Shown: in pieces, positions 1 to 6,646 of the stretch
Position numbering within the stretch: the first letter of the stretch is position 1
How the letters are laid out: each line of letters begins with the position of its first letter
Assembly (NCBI GenBank): GCA_947627695.1
Contig: CANQXF010000022.1
Span: forward strand, 1-33,888
Origin: an uncultured Ruminiclostridium sp.
Lineage (GTDB): Bacteria > Bacillota > Clostridia > Oscillospirales > Ruminococcaceae
Direction of reading: 5' to 3'
DNA: 33,888 bases
Notes under the pieces: generated by a model
The model's database searches: none
Seen by the model: only the letters and a program-made list of their open reading frames with translations
Told to the model about the DNA's origin: nothing
Program-made: the position numbers and the translations under genes

Positions 1-62
1 ATCGGCTTGCGCTCTGGATCGGATTTCCATTTTATAAGGTCATCAATAGCGTTTCTGCGCAT
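1..62 (-). CDS. AAA/DUF4143-type ATPase, N-terminal fragment (runs off window)
   Basis: Only the first 20 codons lie in the window, read leftwards from an ATG at 62. A G-rich Shine-Dalgarno stretch (GGGGGCG) lies just upstream. The peptide starts MRRNAIDDLIKWKSDPERKP, which resembles the opening of the AAA_14/DUF4143 ATPases just before their Walker A motif. In that family the next residues would be the P-loop, which is outside this window. A good promoter sits 30 bases upstream. The family call rests on 20 residues and is moderate at best. Confidence 0.5.
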   Translation of the reverse strand, partial: MRRNAIDDLIKWKSDPERKP

Positions 63-91
63 TATATCGCCCCCAAAGTCAGCTTGAAAAT

Positions 92-120
92 ATTGTAACA
101 CATTTTTGACAGCTTTTCAA
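92..120 (-). promoter_or_regulatory. Sigma-A-type promoter for the AAA ATPase gene
   Basis: On the minus strand a -35 box TTGAAA (115-120) and a -10 box TACAAT (92-97) are separated by exactly 17 bases. The -10 box lies 30 bases upstream of the ATG at 62, so the spacing fits. The motif ACACATTTTTG occurs twice nearby on the plus strand (about 98-108 and 132-142), once inside the promoter spacer, and could be an operator. That last point is inference. Confidence 0.5.
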
Positions 121-192
121 GATGATTTTTACACATTTTTGTCGTGTTTTTAATGCCTTTGTGTCCACTTTTTTATAACAACAGACTTTTTA

Positions 193-256
193 TGCCGATT
201 TCGGCACTTTTTGCTGCATAAAATCAATTTCGGGGCAAGTAGCCCTGCCTTGCCCC
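193..256. repeat. Two inverted repeats in a gene-free stretch (63-488)
   Basis: The roughly 430 bases between the ATPase start and the cotJC remnant hold no convincing gene. They contain two perfect hairpins. One is TGCCGA/TCGGCA at 193-198 and 201-206, followed on the plus strand by CTTTTT, so it could act as a weak terminator. The other is GGGGCAAG/CTTGCCCC at 232-239 and 249-256 with a 9-base loop. What they do is unknown. Confidence 0.4.
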
Positions 257-488
257 TTGGAAAGCCTCTGAGAGCAGATTTTCTCCGTTTTTCGACACAC
301 ATCGCGACAGTAAAACAATCCTGCTCAATGAGTTGATTATAAAAACTGCGCCATATAAATCGGCACGCAAAGGGTGTCCGCGTCTTTTGCCAGATCCTTC
401 GGATAGACAAGATATTTTTGCAGCACCGAATTTGAAACAGCTTGTCCTGCCAAAAATGTTGTCAGGTTCTACTTATGTGATTGTACCG

Positions 489-686
489 GAGCAGAAAGCC
501 CGCCTGACCTACGACAATATCCTCCGCCTCGTAGACGACCCCGACGTCAGAGACGTTATAAAATTCCTCCGCGAGCGCGAGATAGTGCATTTTCAGAGGT
601 TCGGCGAAGCTCTCCGCCTCGTCACCGACAGGCTCGACTCGAAGAACTTCTATGCTTTTAACCCGAGCTTTGACGTGAAAAAGTAA
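489..686 (+). pseudogene. cotJC: Truncated CotJC-family manganese catalase (3' remnant)
   Basis: The last 65 codons match the C-terminal end of CotJC-type manganese catalases of the endospore coat, with runs such as YDNILRLVDDPDVRDVIKF and FLREREIVHFQRFGEA followed by the terminal FYAFNPSFD. The family is normally about 190-290 residues, so roughly two thirds is missing. Homology starts abruptly near 489 (EQKARLTYDN). The reading frame upstream, open from 333, is unrelated in sequence and looks like accidental coding. A terminator follows directly, so the original 3' end is preserved. This is a gene broken by an upstream deletion or insertion. The remnant supports a spore-forming ancestor. 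It is the only sizeable gene remnant on the plus strand besides the recombinase fragment. Confidence 0.75.
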
Positions 687-692
687 AAATAT

Positions 693-728
693 CCCGCCCG
701 CGCTCAGCCGAGTACGGGCGGGGTTATT
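693..728 (+). terminator. Rho-independent terminator after the cotJC remnant
   Basis: The stem CCCGCCCG (693-700) pairs perfectly with CGGGCGGG (715-722) around a 14-base loop, followed by TTATTTT. It begins seven bases after the stop codon at 684-686. Confidence 0.85.
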
Positions 729-906
729 TTGGGTATTCTGTCAGGCTTCTGCATATTTGCCTTAGTCAATGTTCTCATTTGTTATTGGTTTAATCTCGAA
801 GTTCTTGTATAATTTTTAGCTTTTGAAATTTATTTATTTTTACATGTGTTACCGCAAATGCTTACCGCTATAATTAGAATGAATGGTATGCCATAGATAC
901 GAGTAA

Positions 907-1140
907 GAAAATCCATACATTCGGACAGGTGACAGCATTTCGGGCATTTTAGAACATAGGGAATATCTTGACCACACAATCAACTTCAAGACGCATAAAC
1001 AGTCATATAAGGTCAAAAATACCGTAAACAACCCTAAAGACCGGTGGTGAGTTTTTCCCAACACTCATGAACCGATCGTTGACAAAAATACGTTTAACCG
1101 CACCCAAGATCTTCGCAATTACAAGCGCAGTCCGATGTAA
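907..1140 (+). pseudogene. Decayed large serine recombinase fragment (TndX/Tn4451 type)
   Basis: Read on the plus strand in the frame of base 958, the sequence encodes a piece typical of the recombinase domain of large serine recombinases: SISGILEHREYLDHTINF, then FKTHKQSYK, then NTHEPIVDKNTF and DLRNYKR. These correspond to the family pattern of an 'ILE.REYLG.TVNF.T..KSYK' block followed by 'F..THEPIID..TF'. The catalytic N-terminal resolvase domain and the zinc-ribbon/C-terminal part are absent. A TGA stop at 1048-1050 interrupts the homology right after the RW residues without a frame change. It is clearly non-functional and is evidence that an integrative element once sat at this end of the locus. 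The frame ends at 1138-1140, inside the junction with a gene fragment on the other strand. Confidence 0.7.
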
Positions 1141-1172
1141 CCGGTTCCTGCAACAACAATTTTGCTTTTTCT
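1119..1172 (-). pseudogene. Start fragment of a nucleotide-sugar dehydrogenase (UDP-glucose 6-dehydrogenase type)
   Basis: Just downstream of the hgdC-like gene, the minus strand reads KIVVAGTGYIGL (about 1128-1163), then stops at 1119-1121. This is the N-terminal strand and GxGxxG dinucleotide-binding loop of UDP-glucose/GDP-mannose dehydrogenases. No usable start codon is in frame, and homology ends after about 14 residues where the sequence merges with the recombinase remnant. The identification depends on a short but very characteristic motif. Such a gene would fit a polysaccharide locus, so this may be where the original operon continued before a recombination event cut it off. Confidence 0.5.
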
Positions 1173-1193
1173 TCCGTATGTTTATTCATCATT

Positions 1194-1955
1194 CTAATCG
1201 CCGTTTATACCTTTAGTTTGCAAACTGAATGTTGCCGCTCCAATAGCCGAAAAGAATCTGCCATCGGGGACGGTAGCGACTTTTTTACCAAGTGCAAGAC
1301 TTGCAAAGCTTTCTATACCTCTTATCTCGGAAAGCCCTCCCGAAAGCAATAATTCATCTCCCTCAACTTTATCAAGAAGCGGTACGGCTTTTTTGAATAT
1401 CTGCCAGATTACAGATTCAATTATCGTACCCCCCCCCGGTGAAATTTTTGAGATTATCTCCACAATCTCACTCTGGGCAAAAACCGCACAGACCGAGGAA
1501 AGGTGAATCTCAGGTTCTTTTGCGTCCGTTAAGTCTACTGAGTCAAAATCCTCTCCGAGCATATTTAATACATTTGAAAGAAATATCCCGCTGCCGGCTG
1601 CGCATTTGTCGTTTACAAAAAATTCTTTGAGTTGACCGTTTTTCTGGCGGATTATCTTCGTATCCTGACCGCCTATGTCCAAAACAAGCTCGCACTCAGG
1701 GCAGACATAGCCCACTCCTCTTGCAAGCGCGGTAAGCTCGTTTATTCTCTTTACCGACGAAATATTTCCCCTGCCGTAGCCGCAGGAAACTATACTTGCA
1801 TTCGGATATTCCGAAATAAGCTCTCTCGCTTTGCTTTCAAAATACTCTTTCTGACGGATTGGCGTTTTCTCACAAAAAAGCTTTTCAATTTTTCCGTCGT
1901 TCATAATGCAGTATTTTGTATATGTCGAACCGATGTCAACGCCTACTGAGTACAT
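1194..1955 (-). CDS. hgdC: 2-hydroxyacyl-CoA dehydratase activator, HgdC/BadF-BcrG family ATPase
   Basis: This 253-residue protein is a full-length member of the HgdC family (ASKHA-fold archerases). They hydrolyse ATP to push one low-potential electron into the dehydratase. The phosphate-binding motif is VGVDIGSTYTK at the N-terminus, the second nucleotide motif is LDIGGQDTK (about 92-100), and the two cysteines that hold one [4Fe-4S] cluster between the subunits of the dimer are visible as NDKCAAGSG (C118) and SSVCAVFAQSE (C156). The start ATG overlaps the end of the upstream dehydratase subunit by 13 bases and has an AAGGAG site, so the two are translationally coupled. The codons for SPGGGT contain a run of nine G (1429-1437), which is prone to slippage. 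It is the last gene of the operon. No terminator is obvious behind it. Confidence 0.92.
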   Translation of the reverse strand: MYSVGVDIGSTYTKYCIMNDGKIEKLFCEKTPIRQKEYFESKARELISEYPNASIVSCGYGRGNISSVKRINELTALARGVGYVCPECELVLDIGGQDTKIIRQKNGQLKEFFVNDKCAAGSGIFLSNVLNMLGEDFDSVDLTDAKEPEIHLSSVCAVFAQSEIVEIISKISPGGGTIIESVIWQIFKKAVPLLDKVEGDELLLSGGLSEIRGIESFASLALGKKVATVPDGRFFSAIGAATFSLQTKGINGD

Positions 1956-3091
1956 ACCGTCTCCTTGAGCAGGTCTATCTGTTTTCTGGCTTTTTCAAGT
2001 GATAAAAAGCTGCGGTCTATCATGTCAATTTCAAGCTCTGCCTGTGGAATTCCTATATCCTTTGCGGAAACAAAGTCGCATTTGCAGCTTTTGTTGTGAA
2101 GCGTGACCGCACATACTGCTCCCGAAGCCTTTATCAGCTTTGTGAGACGTTCCGTCCTCGTTTCCTGAGAAAGATTAAGGAAAGTGTAGTTATATGCCGA
2201 GAACAGCTTTTCATAGACGTCTTTCCCACTGTAGTCAAGGCTCCACCAAGTTATATAGTTTGAGCCGCATATTCTGAAGCCGTCAAGACATTCGGAAAGA
2301 TACCTTTCGGGGTGATACCACAGCGGATACCCGAGCCAGAAAAGAGGTATAAGGTTTTTATCGGCTTCGGGAAGCGCGTTTACCTCCTCACAGACAGCCT
2401 TATAAAGTTCGGCGGTGTCGGGATTGCACCTTGCAGTGATTAGATAGGATATGTCGTCAAAAAGCACAGTCGGTTTAATCTCCTTTTTAGGGAGCGCTTC
2501 GGCGACTTTTTTCCACCGGAAAACGCTCTCCTTGCTGTTTTCTATGTATTGCTCAAGGACACTTTCGTCAAGCTTGTTGCCCGAAAGCTCCTCGAGCTTA
2601 GCGATCAAATCTTTATGCTGAACAGTGACATATTCATATGCCCTTTCTCGGGGAACCGTTTCGCCGGGATAGTCTATCACTATGAGAGGAACGCCGTATC
2701 TCTCGGCTAAAATATTCCACCAGTTGGGAAGCGTGTTGCACTGATTGTTGGTTGCAATCAAAATGTCGGGCTTCGGAGGTGTTCCTCGCGGACCGTCATC
2801 AAATTCTAAGCAGCCCTCTATGCAGCAGGAATAGGAGCAGCAGTCGCGGCATAAAAAGCACTGCTCGCTCTTTTCAAGAAGCGGCTGTTCCCTTTCGCTC
2901 GCCGCGATAACCGCGGCATAGCTCTCCGGGTAGTAATATAAAATCCCGAGGGCTTCGAGAATTTCAACAGGCGTAAACGCCGTCACCCAGGCGACCTTTT
3001 TCTCGGGAGATTTGCCCCTTGCATATTTTGAAAAATATTTGTAATACTCCCTCATCAGCGATGATTGGAGCTTAATTACCGACTGAGCCAT
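1943..3091 (-). CDS. 2-hydroxyacyl-CoA dehydratase/benzoyl-CoA reductase-family subunit, cysteine-rich
   Basis: The 382-residue protein belongs to the HgdB/BcrB/FldB family (HGD-D). An N-terminal segment 'KKVAWVTAFTPVEILEALG' at about 31-49 matches the family's opening strand and helix. The second domain carries YLITARCNPDT (about 227) and LIKASGAVCAV near the C-terminus. The most striking feature is a dense block, CFLCRDCCSYSCCIEGC (78-94), plus C118, giving eight cysteines in 41 residues. That is more than one [4Fe-4S] cluster needs. Family members bind a [4Fe-4S] cluster and substrate thioester, and some relatives carry a double-cubane [8Fe-9S] cluster. The gene starts 12 bases after the partner subunit. 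Likely role: one half of a radical dehydratase or reductase fed by the HgdC-type activator. The substrate is not known from sequence. Confidence 0.85.
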   Translation of the reverse strand: MAQSVIKLQSSLMREYYKYFSKYARGKSPEKKVAWVTAFTPVEILEALGILYYYPESYAAVIAASEREQPLLEKSEQCFLCRDCCSYSCCIEGCLEFDDGPRGTPPKPDILIATNNQCNTLPNWWNILAERYGVPLIVIDYPGETVPRERAYEYVTVQHKDLIAKLEELSGNKLDESVLEQYIENSKESVFRWKKVAEALPKKEIKPTVLFDDISYLITARCNPDTAELYKAVCEEVNALPEADKNLIPLFWLGYPLWYHPERYLSECLDGFRICGSNYITWWSLDYSGKDVYEKLFSAYNYTFLNLSQETRTERLTKLIKASGAVCAVTLHNKSCKCDFVSAKDIGIPQAELEIDMIDRSFLSLEKARKQIDLLKETVCTQ

Positions 3092-3103
3092 ACAGCACCG
3101 CCT

Positions 3104-4042
3104 TTATATCATGTCCGAGAACGCCTCTATAGCGAGCTCGGATTTTTTATAATCATCTGAATTTGAAAGGGATATTTTTAATGACCTTATCCCCTCTGCC
3201 CTGAGCCTTTTTTCATATACCGAATAAAGATAGTCATAAGGTTCGCAGTATTTCTGGGTCAGAAAGATAACGCCGCCGACTTTCTTTTCTCGGATTTCCG
3301 CAATATCTCGCTCCAGTATCTCGCCGAAATTGTTCTGAGTCGGCGAAAGCCTTGCAGAAAGTATGCTTTCGGAGATGTTCTTGTAAATGTTGCCGTCAAT
3401 TTTGCAGGGAGCTGCGCTTACAAGCCTGCCCGATTCGGGAAGGTTGTCTCCTACAACATTGAGCCCAGAATTTTCAAGCGTGTCAAGGATTCCGTCAGAG
3501 GTCAGAAACGAGCCGACGAGATAAACTCTTTTGCCGTCTGTGCTCGCCCTTTTAGGTTCGGGCAAAGACTGCTCTGCAAGAGGCAGCGTGAGCATTTTAT
3601 GTATTCCGCGAAGATAATCGCTGTATGAAAAATCTTCGAGATTTTCATACAGTTTCTTTATTTCTTTGTTTCTCTCGTTTACGGCTTCTGTTCTCTCTGT
3701 TATATCCGAAATTTCAATGCCGTAGTGCTTTTCGACTGCTTCTTTATATGCTTTGATTTCACCTGCAAAGTAATTTGCGGCGGCTTCATCCCGCCTTGCG
3801 GGAACGGGAAGCTGGAAGACAAACTTATCCGTATTGCCGAGATAGCTTTTTATGATCCTTGCGCTGTCGCAGGACTTCGGAAACACCGCGCCATCGACTG
3901 AGGCGTCGTTTAAAACCTGAGAGATATAGTCGGCGGCATATCCGCAGTAGTGGGATATTGACCTTCCGCCGGTATATCCCGTAAAGCGAACCGTGTCGCA
4001 AATCTGTTCGGGAACAAAGCCCGAGAGAGAAAGTATCTTCAT
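3104..4042 (-). CDS. 2-hydroxyacyl-CoA dehydratase-family partner subunit
   Basis: From the ATG at 4042 the protein is 312 residues. An earlier in-frame start at 4063 is unlikely because the 4042 ATG overlaps the preceding stop as ATGA and has a GGAGGG site. It is shorter than classical HgdA (about 470) and resembles the small subunits of HGD-D proteins. Candidate cluster or substrate residues are in ISHYCGYAADY (C33), FPKSCDSARI (C58) and TQKYCEPYDYLY near residue 265. The last has the position of the conserved C-(D/E)-P motif of the family. The motif GLNVVGDNLPESGR (about 193-206) resembles the family's 'VV.DD...G.R' segment. With the gene at 1943-3091 it should form the heterodimeric dehydratase component. 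The exact subfamily is uncertain. Confidence 0.8.
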   Translation of the reverse strand: MKILSLSGFVPEQICDTVRFTGYTGGRSISHYCGYAADYISQVLNDASVDGAVFPKSCDSARIIKSYLGNTDKFVFQLPVPARRDEAAANYFAGEIKAYKEAVEKHYGIEISDITERTEAVNERNKEIKKLYENLEDFSYSDYLRGIHKMLTLPLAEQSLPEPKRASTDGKRVYLVGSFLTSDGILDTLENSGLNVVGDNLPESGRLVSAAPCKIDGNIYKNISESILSARLSPTQNNFGEILERDIAEIREKKVGGVIFLTQKYCEPYDYLYSVYEKRLRAEGIRSLKISLSNSDDYKKSELAIEAFSDMI

Positions 4043-4746
4043 TTCTGCCCTCCGTATATCCATTTTTCCGAAGCGAAAAGCTCGGCATATTTTTTAACCG
4101 AAAGCGCGTCAGGCTCTGCATTCAACGGTTCCGCATCGGTTGATTCAATGAAGCTCTTTTTTACCGCTTCGACCGTTATTTTCGGGTCTGCCTCGTAAAG
4201 ATTCATTACCCTCGAGCGAACGCTTTCAACACCGTGGCGTTTCAGCTTTTCTCGCTCTGGAGTAAGATAATAAGTCATCTTTTCAATATCCGAGCGCACA
4301 AGCACCGTTCCGTGGCGGCAGACCTTTTCGCCGCCGTCATAAACCGCGCTGCCCGATAATTTTCTTCCGCTGCAAACAACATCGTTTCTTCCGCCAAACT
4401 CGGCTTTTATCCCGAGATTCTTTGCCATGCGCAAAATAACGTCAAGATACTCCTGTTCACTGTCGCTTGCTTTTACGGTTATTATTGAAAAATTGAGGTT
4501 TCCGAGGTCGTGATACACCGCTCCTCCGCCCGACATTCTGCGAACTATCCTGCCGCCCTGAGCCTTGAATTCGTCGGCTCGGCACTCGGAATAAACGTCC
4601 TGATTCTTGCCGATTACAATGGTGTTGTCGTTCTGCCAAAGGTAAAGTATTGCGGTATTTTCATCGGCAAATTCAAACAGACTGCTCTCAACGGCAAGGT
4701 TTTCATATGGGTCAAATCCGTTTGAAAAATAATATTTATATTTCAT
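4039..4746 (-). CDS. lplA: Lipoate-protein ligase A (short form)
   Basis: The protein is 235 residues from the ATG at 4746. It belongs to the biotin/lipoate A/B ligase family, which activates lipoate with ATP and attaches it to a lysine of a lipoyl domain. Characteristic stretches are VIGKNQDVYSE (about 44-54), RRMSGGGAVYHDLGNLNFS (about 68-86), the typical lipoyl-AMP loop, and SGRKLSGSAVY with the catalytic-type lysine. It lacks much of the C-terminal accessory domain of E. coli LplA, as in many Firmicutes. The start overlaps the dihydrolipoyl dehydrogenase gene by 11 bases with a GGAGAA site. Its obvious client is the GcvH-like protein encoded two genes upstream. Confidence 0.9.
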   Translation of the reverse strand: MKYKYYFSNGFDPYENLAVESSLFEFADENTAILYLWQNDNTIVIGKNQDVYSECRADEFKAQGGRIVRRMSGGGAVYHDLGNLNFSIITVKASDSEQEYLDVILRMAKNLGIKAEFGGRNDVVCSGRKLSGSAVYDGGEKVCRHGTVLVRSDIEKMTYYLTPEREKLKRHGVESVRSRVMNLYEADPKITVEAVKKSFIESTDAEPLNAEPDALSVKKYAELFASEKWIYGGQK

Positions 4747-6037
4747 TGAGCTTCTCCGAAAGAGCTTCTGCGGCATCGGTTATTGCTTCGCAAAAGCTCG
4801 GGTGAGGTCTTGCTGCCTTTAGTAAATCATCAGCGGTAAATCCGTGGTTTATTGCCAACGCCAACTCGTCCGCTATGTCGCTCGCACGGTCGCAGAAAAG
4901 CTGTGCGCCGATGATTTTTCGCGTGTTCTTATCCGCAAGGATTTTTATAAAGCTTCTGTCTAAACCGCTTATTAAGGTTCGGGCGTTAGAACGCATACTG
5001 CTCTTTGCTGAAACAAATTGAACTCCTTTTTCCTTTGCCTCAGCCTCGGTATATCCGACAGAAGCGACTTCAGGCGAAGTGTATATGCACTCTACCACCG
5101 CAGACGGAATGCTGCTTTCTTTGCCCGCGGCTATTCTTGCAACGGCTTTACCTTGCTCCATAGCTGTGTGAGCAAGCATACGGCTTTTTGAAATAACATC
5201 TCCCACTGCAAAGATATTTTCTGTTTTTGTTTTGAAATTACGGTCTACGATGATTCCGCCGCTTTCATCGGTCTCAATAAGCGAAGTGTTCACCCCGCAG
5301 AGGTTCGGCTTTCTTCCTGCAGCGGAAAGGACTATATCTGCTGTTTTTTCCGAAATCTGCTCAGGAGTTTGATTCGTCAGAATCTTTATCCCGCGCTTTT
5401 TGAAGTTCTGAGTGAGCGCGACGGCAATTTCCTTGTCCCATTTTCTCAGAATTCTCTCGCCGCGAATGGCTATTGTAACTTCAACGCCAAGGAGGCTGAA
5501 AATGTGTGCAAATTCTGCCGCGATTACTCCTCCACCTATTATCTTCATAGACTTTGACAGGCTTTTGATTTCTAAAATTTCGTCACTTGTAACAGCATTC
5601 TCGGCAAGCGGCTCGGCGGGTATTGAGCCCGTTGCAATAAGAATGTTTTTTGCTTCATAAGTTTCACCGTCGCAGGTTATATGTCGGCTGTCCGAAATTT
5701 CGGCATAGCCGTTTACAACATCTATCTTTTTCTGCTTCATCGACTGTTCAAGACCGCTTCGCAGCTCTGAAACGATTTCTTCTTTTTTCTCACACGCAGC
5801 AAGATAATCTAAAACAGGCTTTTCGGAGATGATTCCGTACTCTCGGCTGTTATATGCCTGATGATACAGCTCTGCCGTATGCGCCAAAAACTTCGTCGGA
5901 ACGCAGCCTCGGTTAAGACAGGTCCCTCCGAGCTCTTGTTTTTCAAATAAAACAACGCTCAGCCCGAGCTTTACGGCTTCAAACGCCGCAGAATAGCCTG
6001 CGGGTCCTCCACCCAATATTGCAAGGTCGTAGATCAT
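4736..6037 (-). CDS. lpdA: Dihydrolipoyl dehydrogenase
   Basis: This 433-residue flavoprotein oxidises dihydrolipoyl groups with NAD+, or runs in reverse. The FAD motif is LGGGPAGYSAA (8-18), the redox disulfide is GGTCLNRGCVPTK (C40 and C45), the NAD fold begins at IIGGGVIAAEFA, a second FAD contact is NIFAVGDV, and the C-terminal active-site segment is HPSFCEAI with the His-Glu pair. The usual residue pattern at this last site is HPTxxE, so the Ser-Phe-Cys variant is slightly unusual. It is somewhat shorter than typical (about 460). The start overlaps gcvH as ATGA. There is no 2-oxoacid dehydrogenase E1/E2 or glycine decarboxylase nearby, so it probably serves the lipoyl protein of this operon. 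Confidence 0.93.
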   Translation of the reverse strand: MIYDLAILGGGPAGYSAAFEAVKLGLSVVLFEKQELGGTCLNRGCVPTKFLAHTAELYHQAYNSREYGIISEKPVLDYLAACEKKEEIVSELRSGLEQSMKQKKIDVVNGYAEISDSRHITCDGETYEAKNILIATGSIPAEPLAENAVTSDEILEIKSLSKSMKIIGGGVIAAEFAHIFSLLGVEVTIAIRGERILRKWDKEIAVALTQNFKKRGIKILTNQTPEQISEKTADIVLSAAGRKPNLCGVNTSLIETDESGGIIVDRNFKTKTENIFAVGDVISKSRMLAHTAMEQGKAVARIAAGKESSIPSAVVECIYTSPEVASVGYTEAEAKEKGVQFVSAKSSMRSNARTLISGLDRSFIKILADKNTRKIIGAQLFCDRASDIADELALAINHGFTADDLLKAARPHPSFCEAITDAAEALSEKLNEI

Positions 6038-6393
6038 AGGCTTTCCTTAAATGAATCATACTCCTCGGCGGTCATAAGCCCGTCGGAAATGTTTTCAACC
6101 TGAGCTTTAATAAGCCATACTTCGGACGGATTTTCAGAAATTATCTCAGGCTCGTCTAAGAGCGTTTCATTGACCTCTATGACCTCGCCGTCAACGGGAG
6201 AAATAAGGTCGGATACGGTCTTTACGCTCTCAACATCGCCGAATCTTTCACCTGCCGAAAGGTTCTCGCCAACGTCGGGAAGATTGACAAAAACTACATT
6301 TCCGAGCTTTTCTGCGGCATAGTCGGTCAGACCGATTTCGGCAGTGTTTCTATCCGTTTTAAGCCAAAGATGATTTTTAGAGTAGTAAAGCAT
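6034..6393 (-). CDS. gcvH: GcvH-like lipoyl carrier protein
   Basis: The 119-residue protein has the size and fold signature of the glycine cleavage H protein: YYSKNHLWLK at the N-terminus, GLTDYAAEKLGNVVFVNLP in the middle, then the lipoylation hairpin GDVESVKTVSDL with lysine 58, followed by SPVDGEVIEVNE. In H proteins the lipoyl lysine sits in ES(V/A)K, as here. The start codon shares a base with the ACP stop (TAATG). The operon contains a ligase to attach lipoate and a dehydrogenase to reoxidise it, but no P- or T-protein. I infer a carrier role for an acyl or redox step with the neighbouring dehydratase rather than glycine cleavage. Genes elsewhere in the genome could change this view. 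Confidence 0.9.
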   Translation of the reverse strand: MLYYSKNHLWLKTDRNTAEIGLTDYAAEKLGNVVFVNLPDVGENLSAGERFGDVESVKTVSDLISPVDGEVIEVNETLLDEPEIISENPSEVWLIKAQVENISDGLMTAEEYDSFKESL

Positions 6394-6641
6394 TATTTTT
6401 CACCTATATGCTTAACAATCGCGTCAATCAATTCCCCCACATTTTTAGACCCCGAAACTTCTGCAAGGGTAAACCTGATTCCGAATTCGTCTTCAATGTC
6501 GCTGACAAGGCTTAAATGCGAGAGGCTGTCCCATTCCTCGACGTCGGCGGCGGTGGTGGCTTCCGTGAGCTCGACCTCGTCGTTGTCAAAGACATCTTTG
6601 GCAATCTCGTTGATTTTTGCAAGTATTTCGTTTCTATCCAT
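6393..6641 (-). CDS. Acyl carrier protein
   Basis: This small acidic protein of 82 residues has the phosphopantetheine attachment motif EEWDSLSHLSLV with serine 39, and helix patterns typical of stand-alone carrier proteins of the PP-binding family. An AAGGAG site lies seven bases before the ATG. It sits five bases after the FkbH-like gene. FkbH proteins are known to load a three-carbon glyceryl unit onto exactly such a discrete ACP, so this is very probably its acceptor. Confidence 0.92.
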   Translation of the reverse strand: MDRNEILAKINEIAKDVFDNDEVELTEATTAADVEEWDSLSHLSLVSDIEDEFGIRFTLAEVSGSKNVGELIDAIVKHIGEK

Positions 6642-6646
6642 TTTAA

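Noticed and set aside
150-410. Minus-strand 86-codon frame near the left edge
   Set aside because: No start signal and a composition typical of noncoding DNA; part of it is the inverted repeat at 232-256.
4736-6393. Glycine cleavage system
   Set aside because: Only the H-like protein and the dehydrogenase are present. No P-protein or T-protein gene is in the window, and the neighbours are dehydratase and ACP genes.
4039-6393. Lipoate-dependent ADP-ribosylation (SirTM/MacroD) operon
   Set aside because: The H-like protein and ligase would fit, but no sirtuin or macrodomain gene is nearby.
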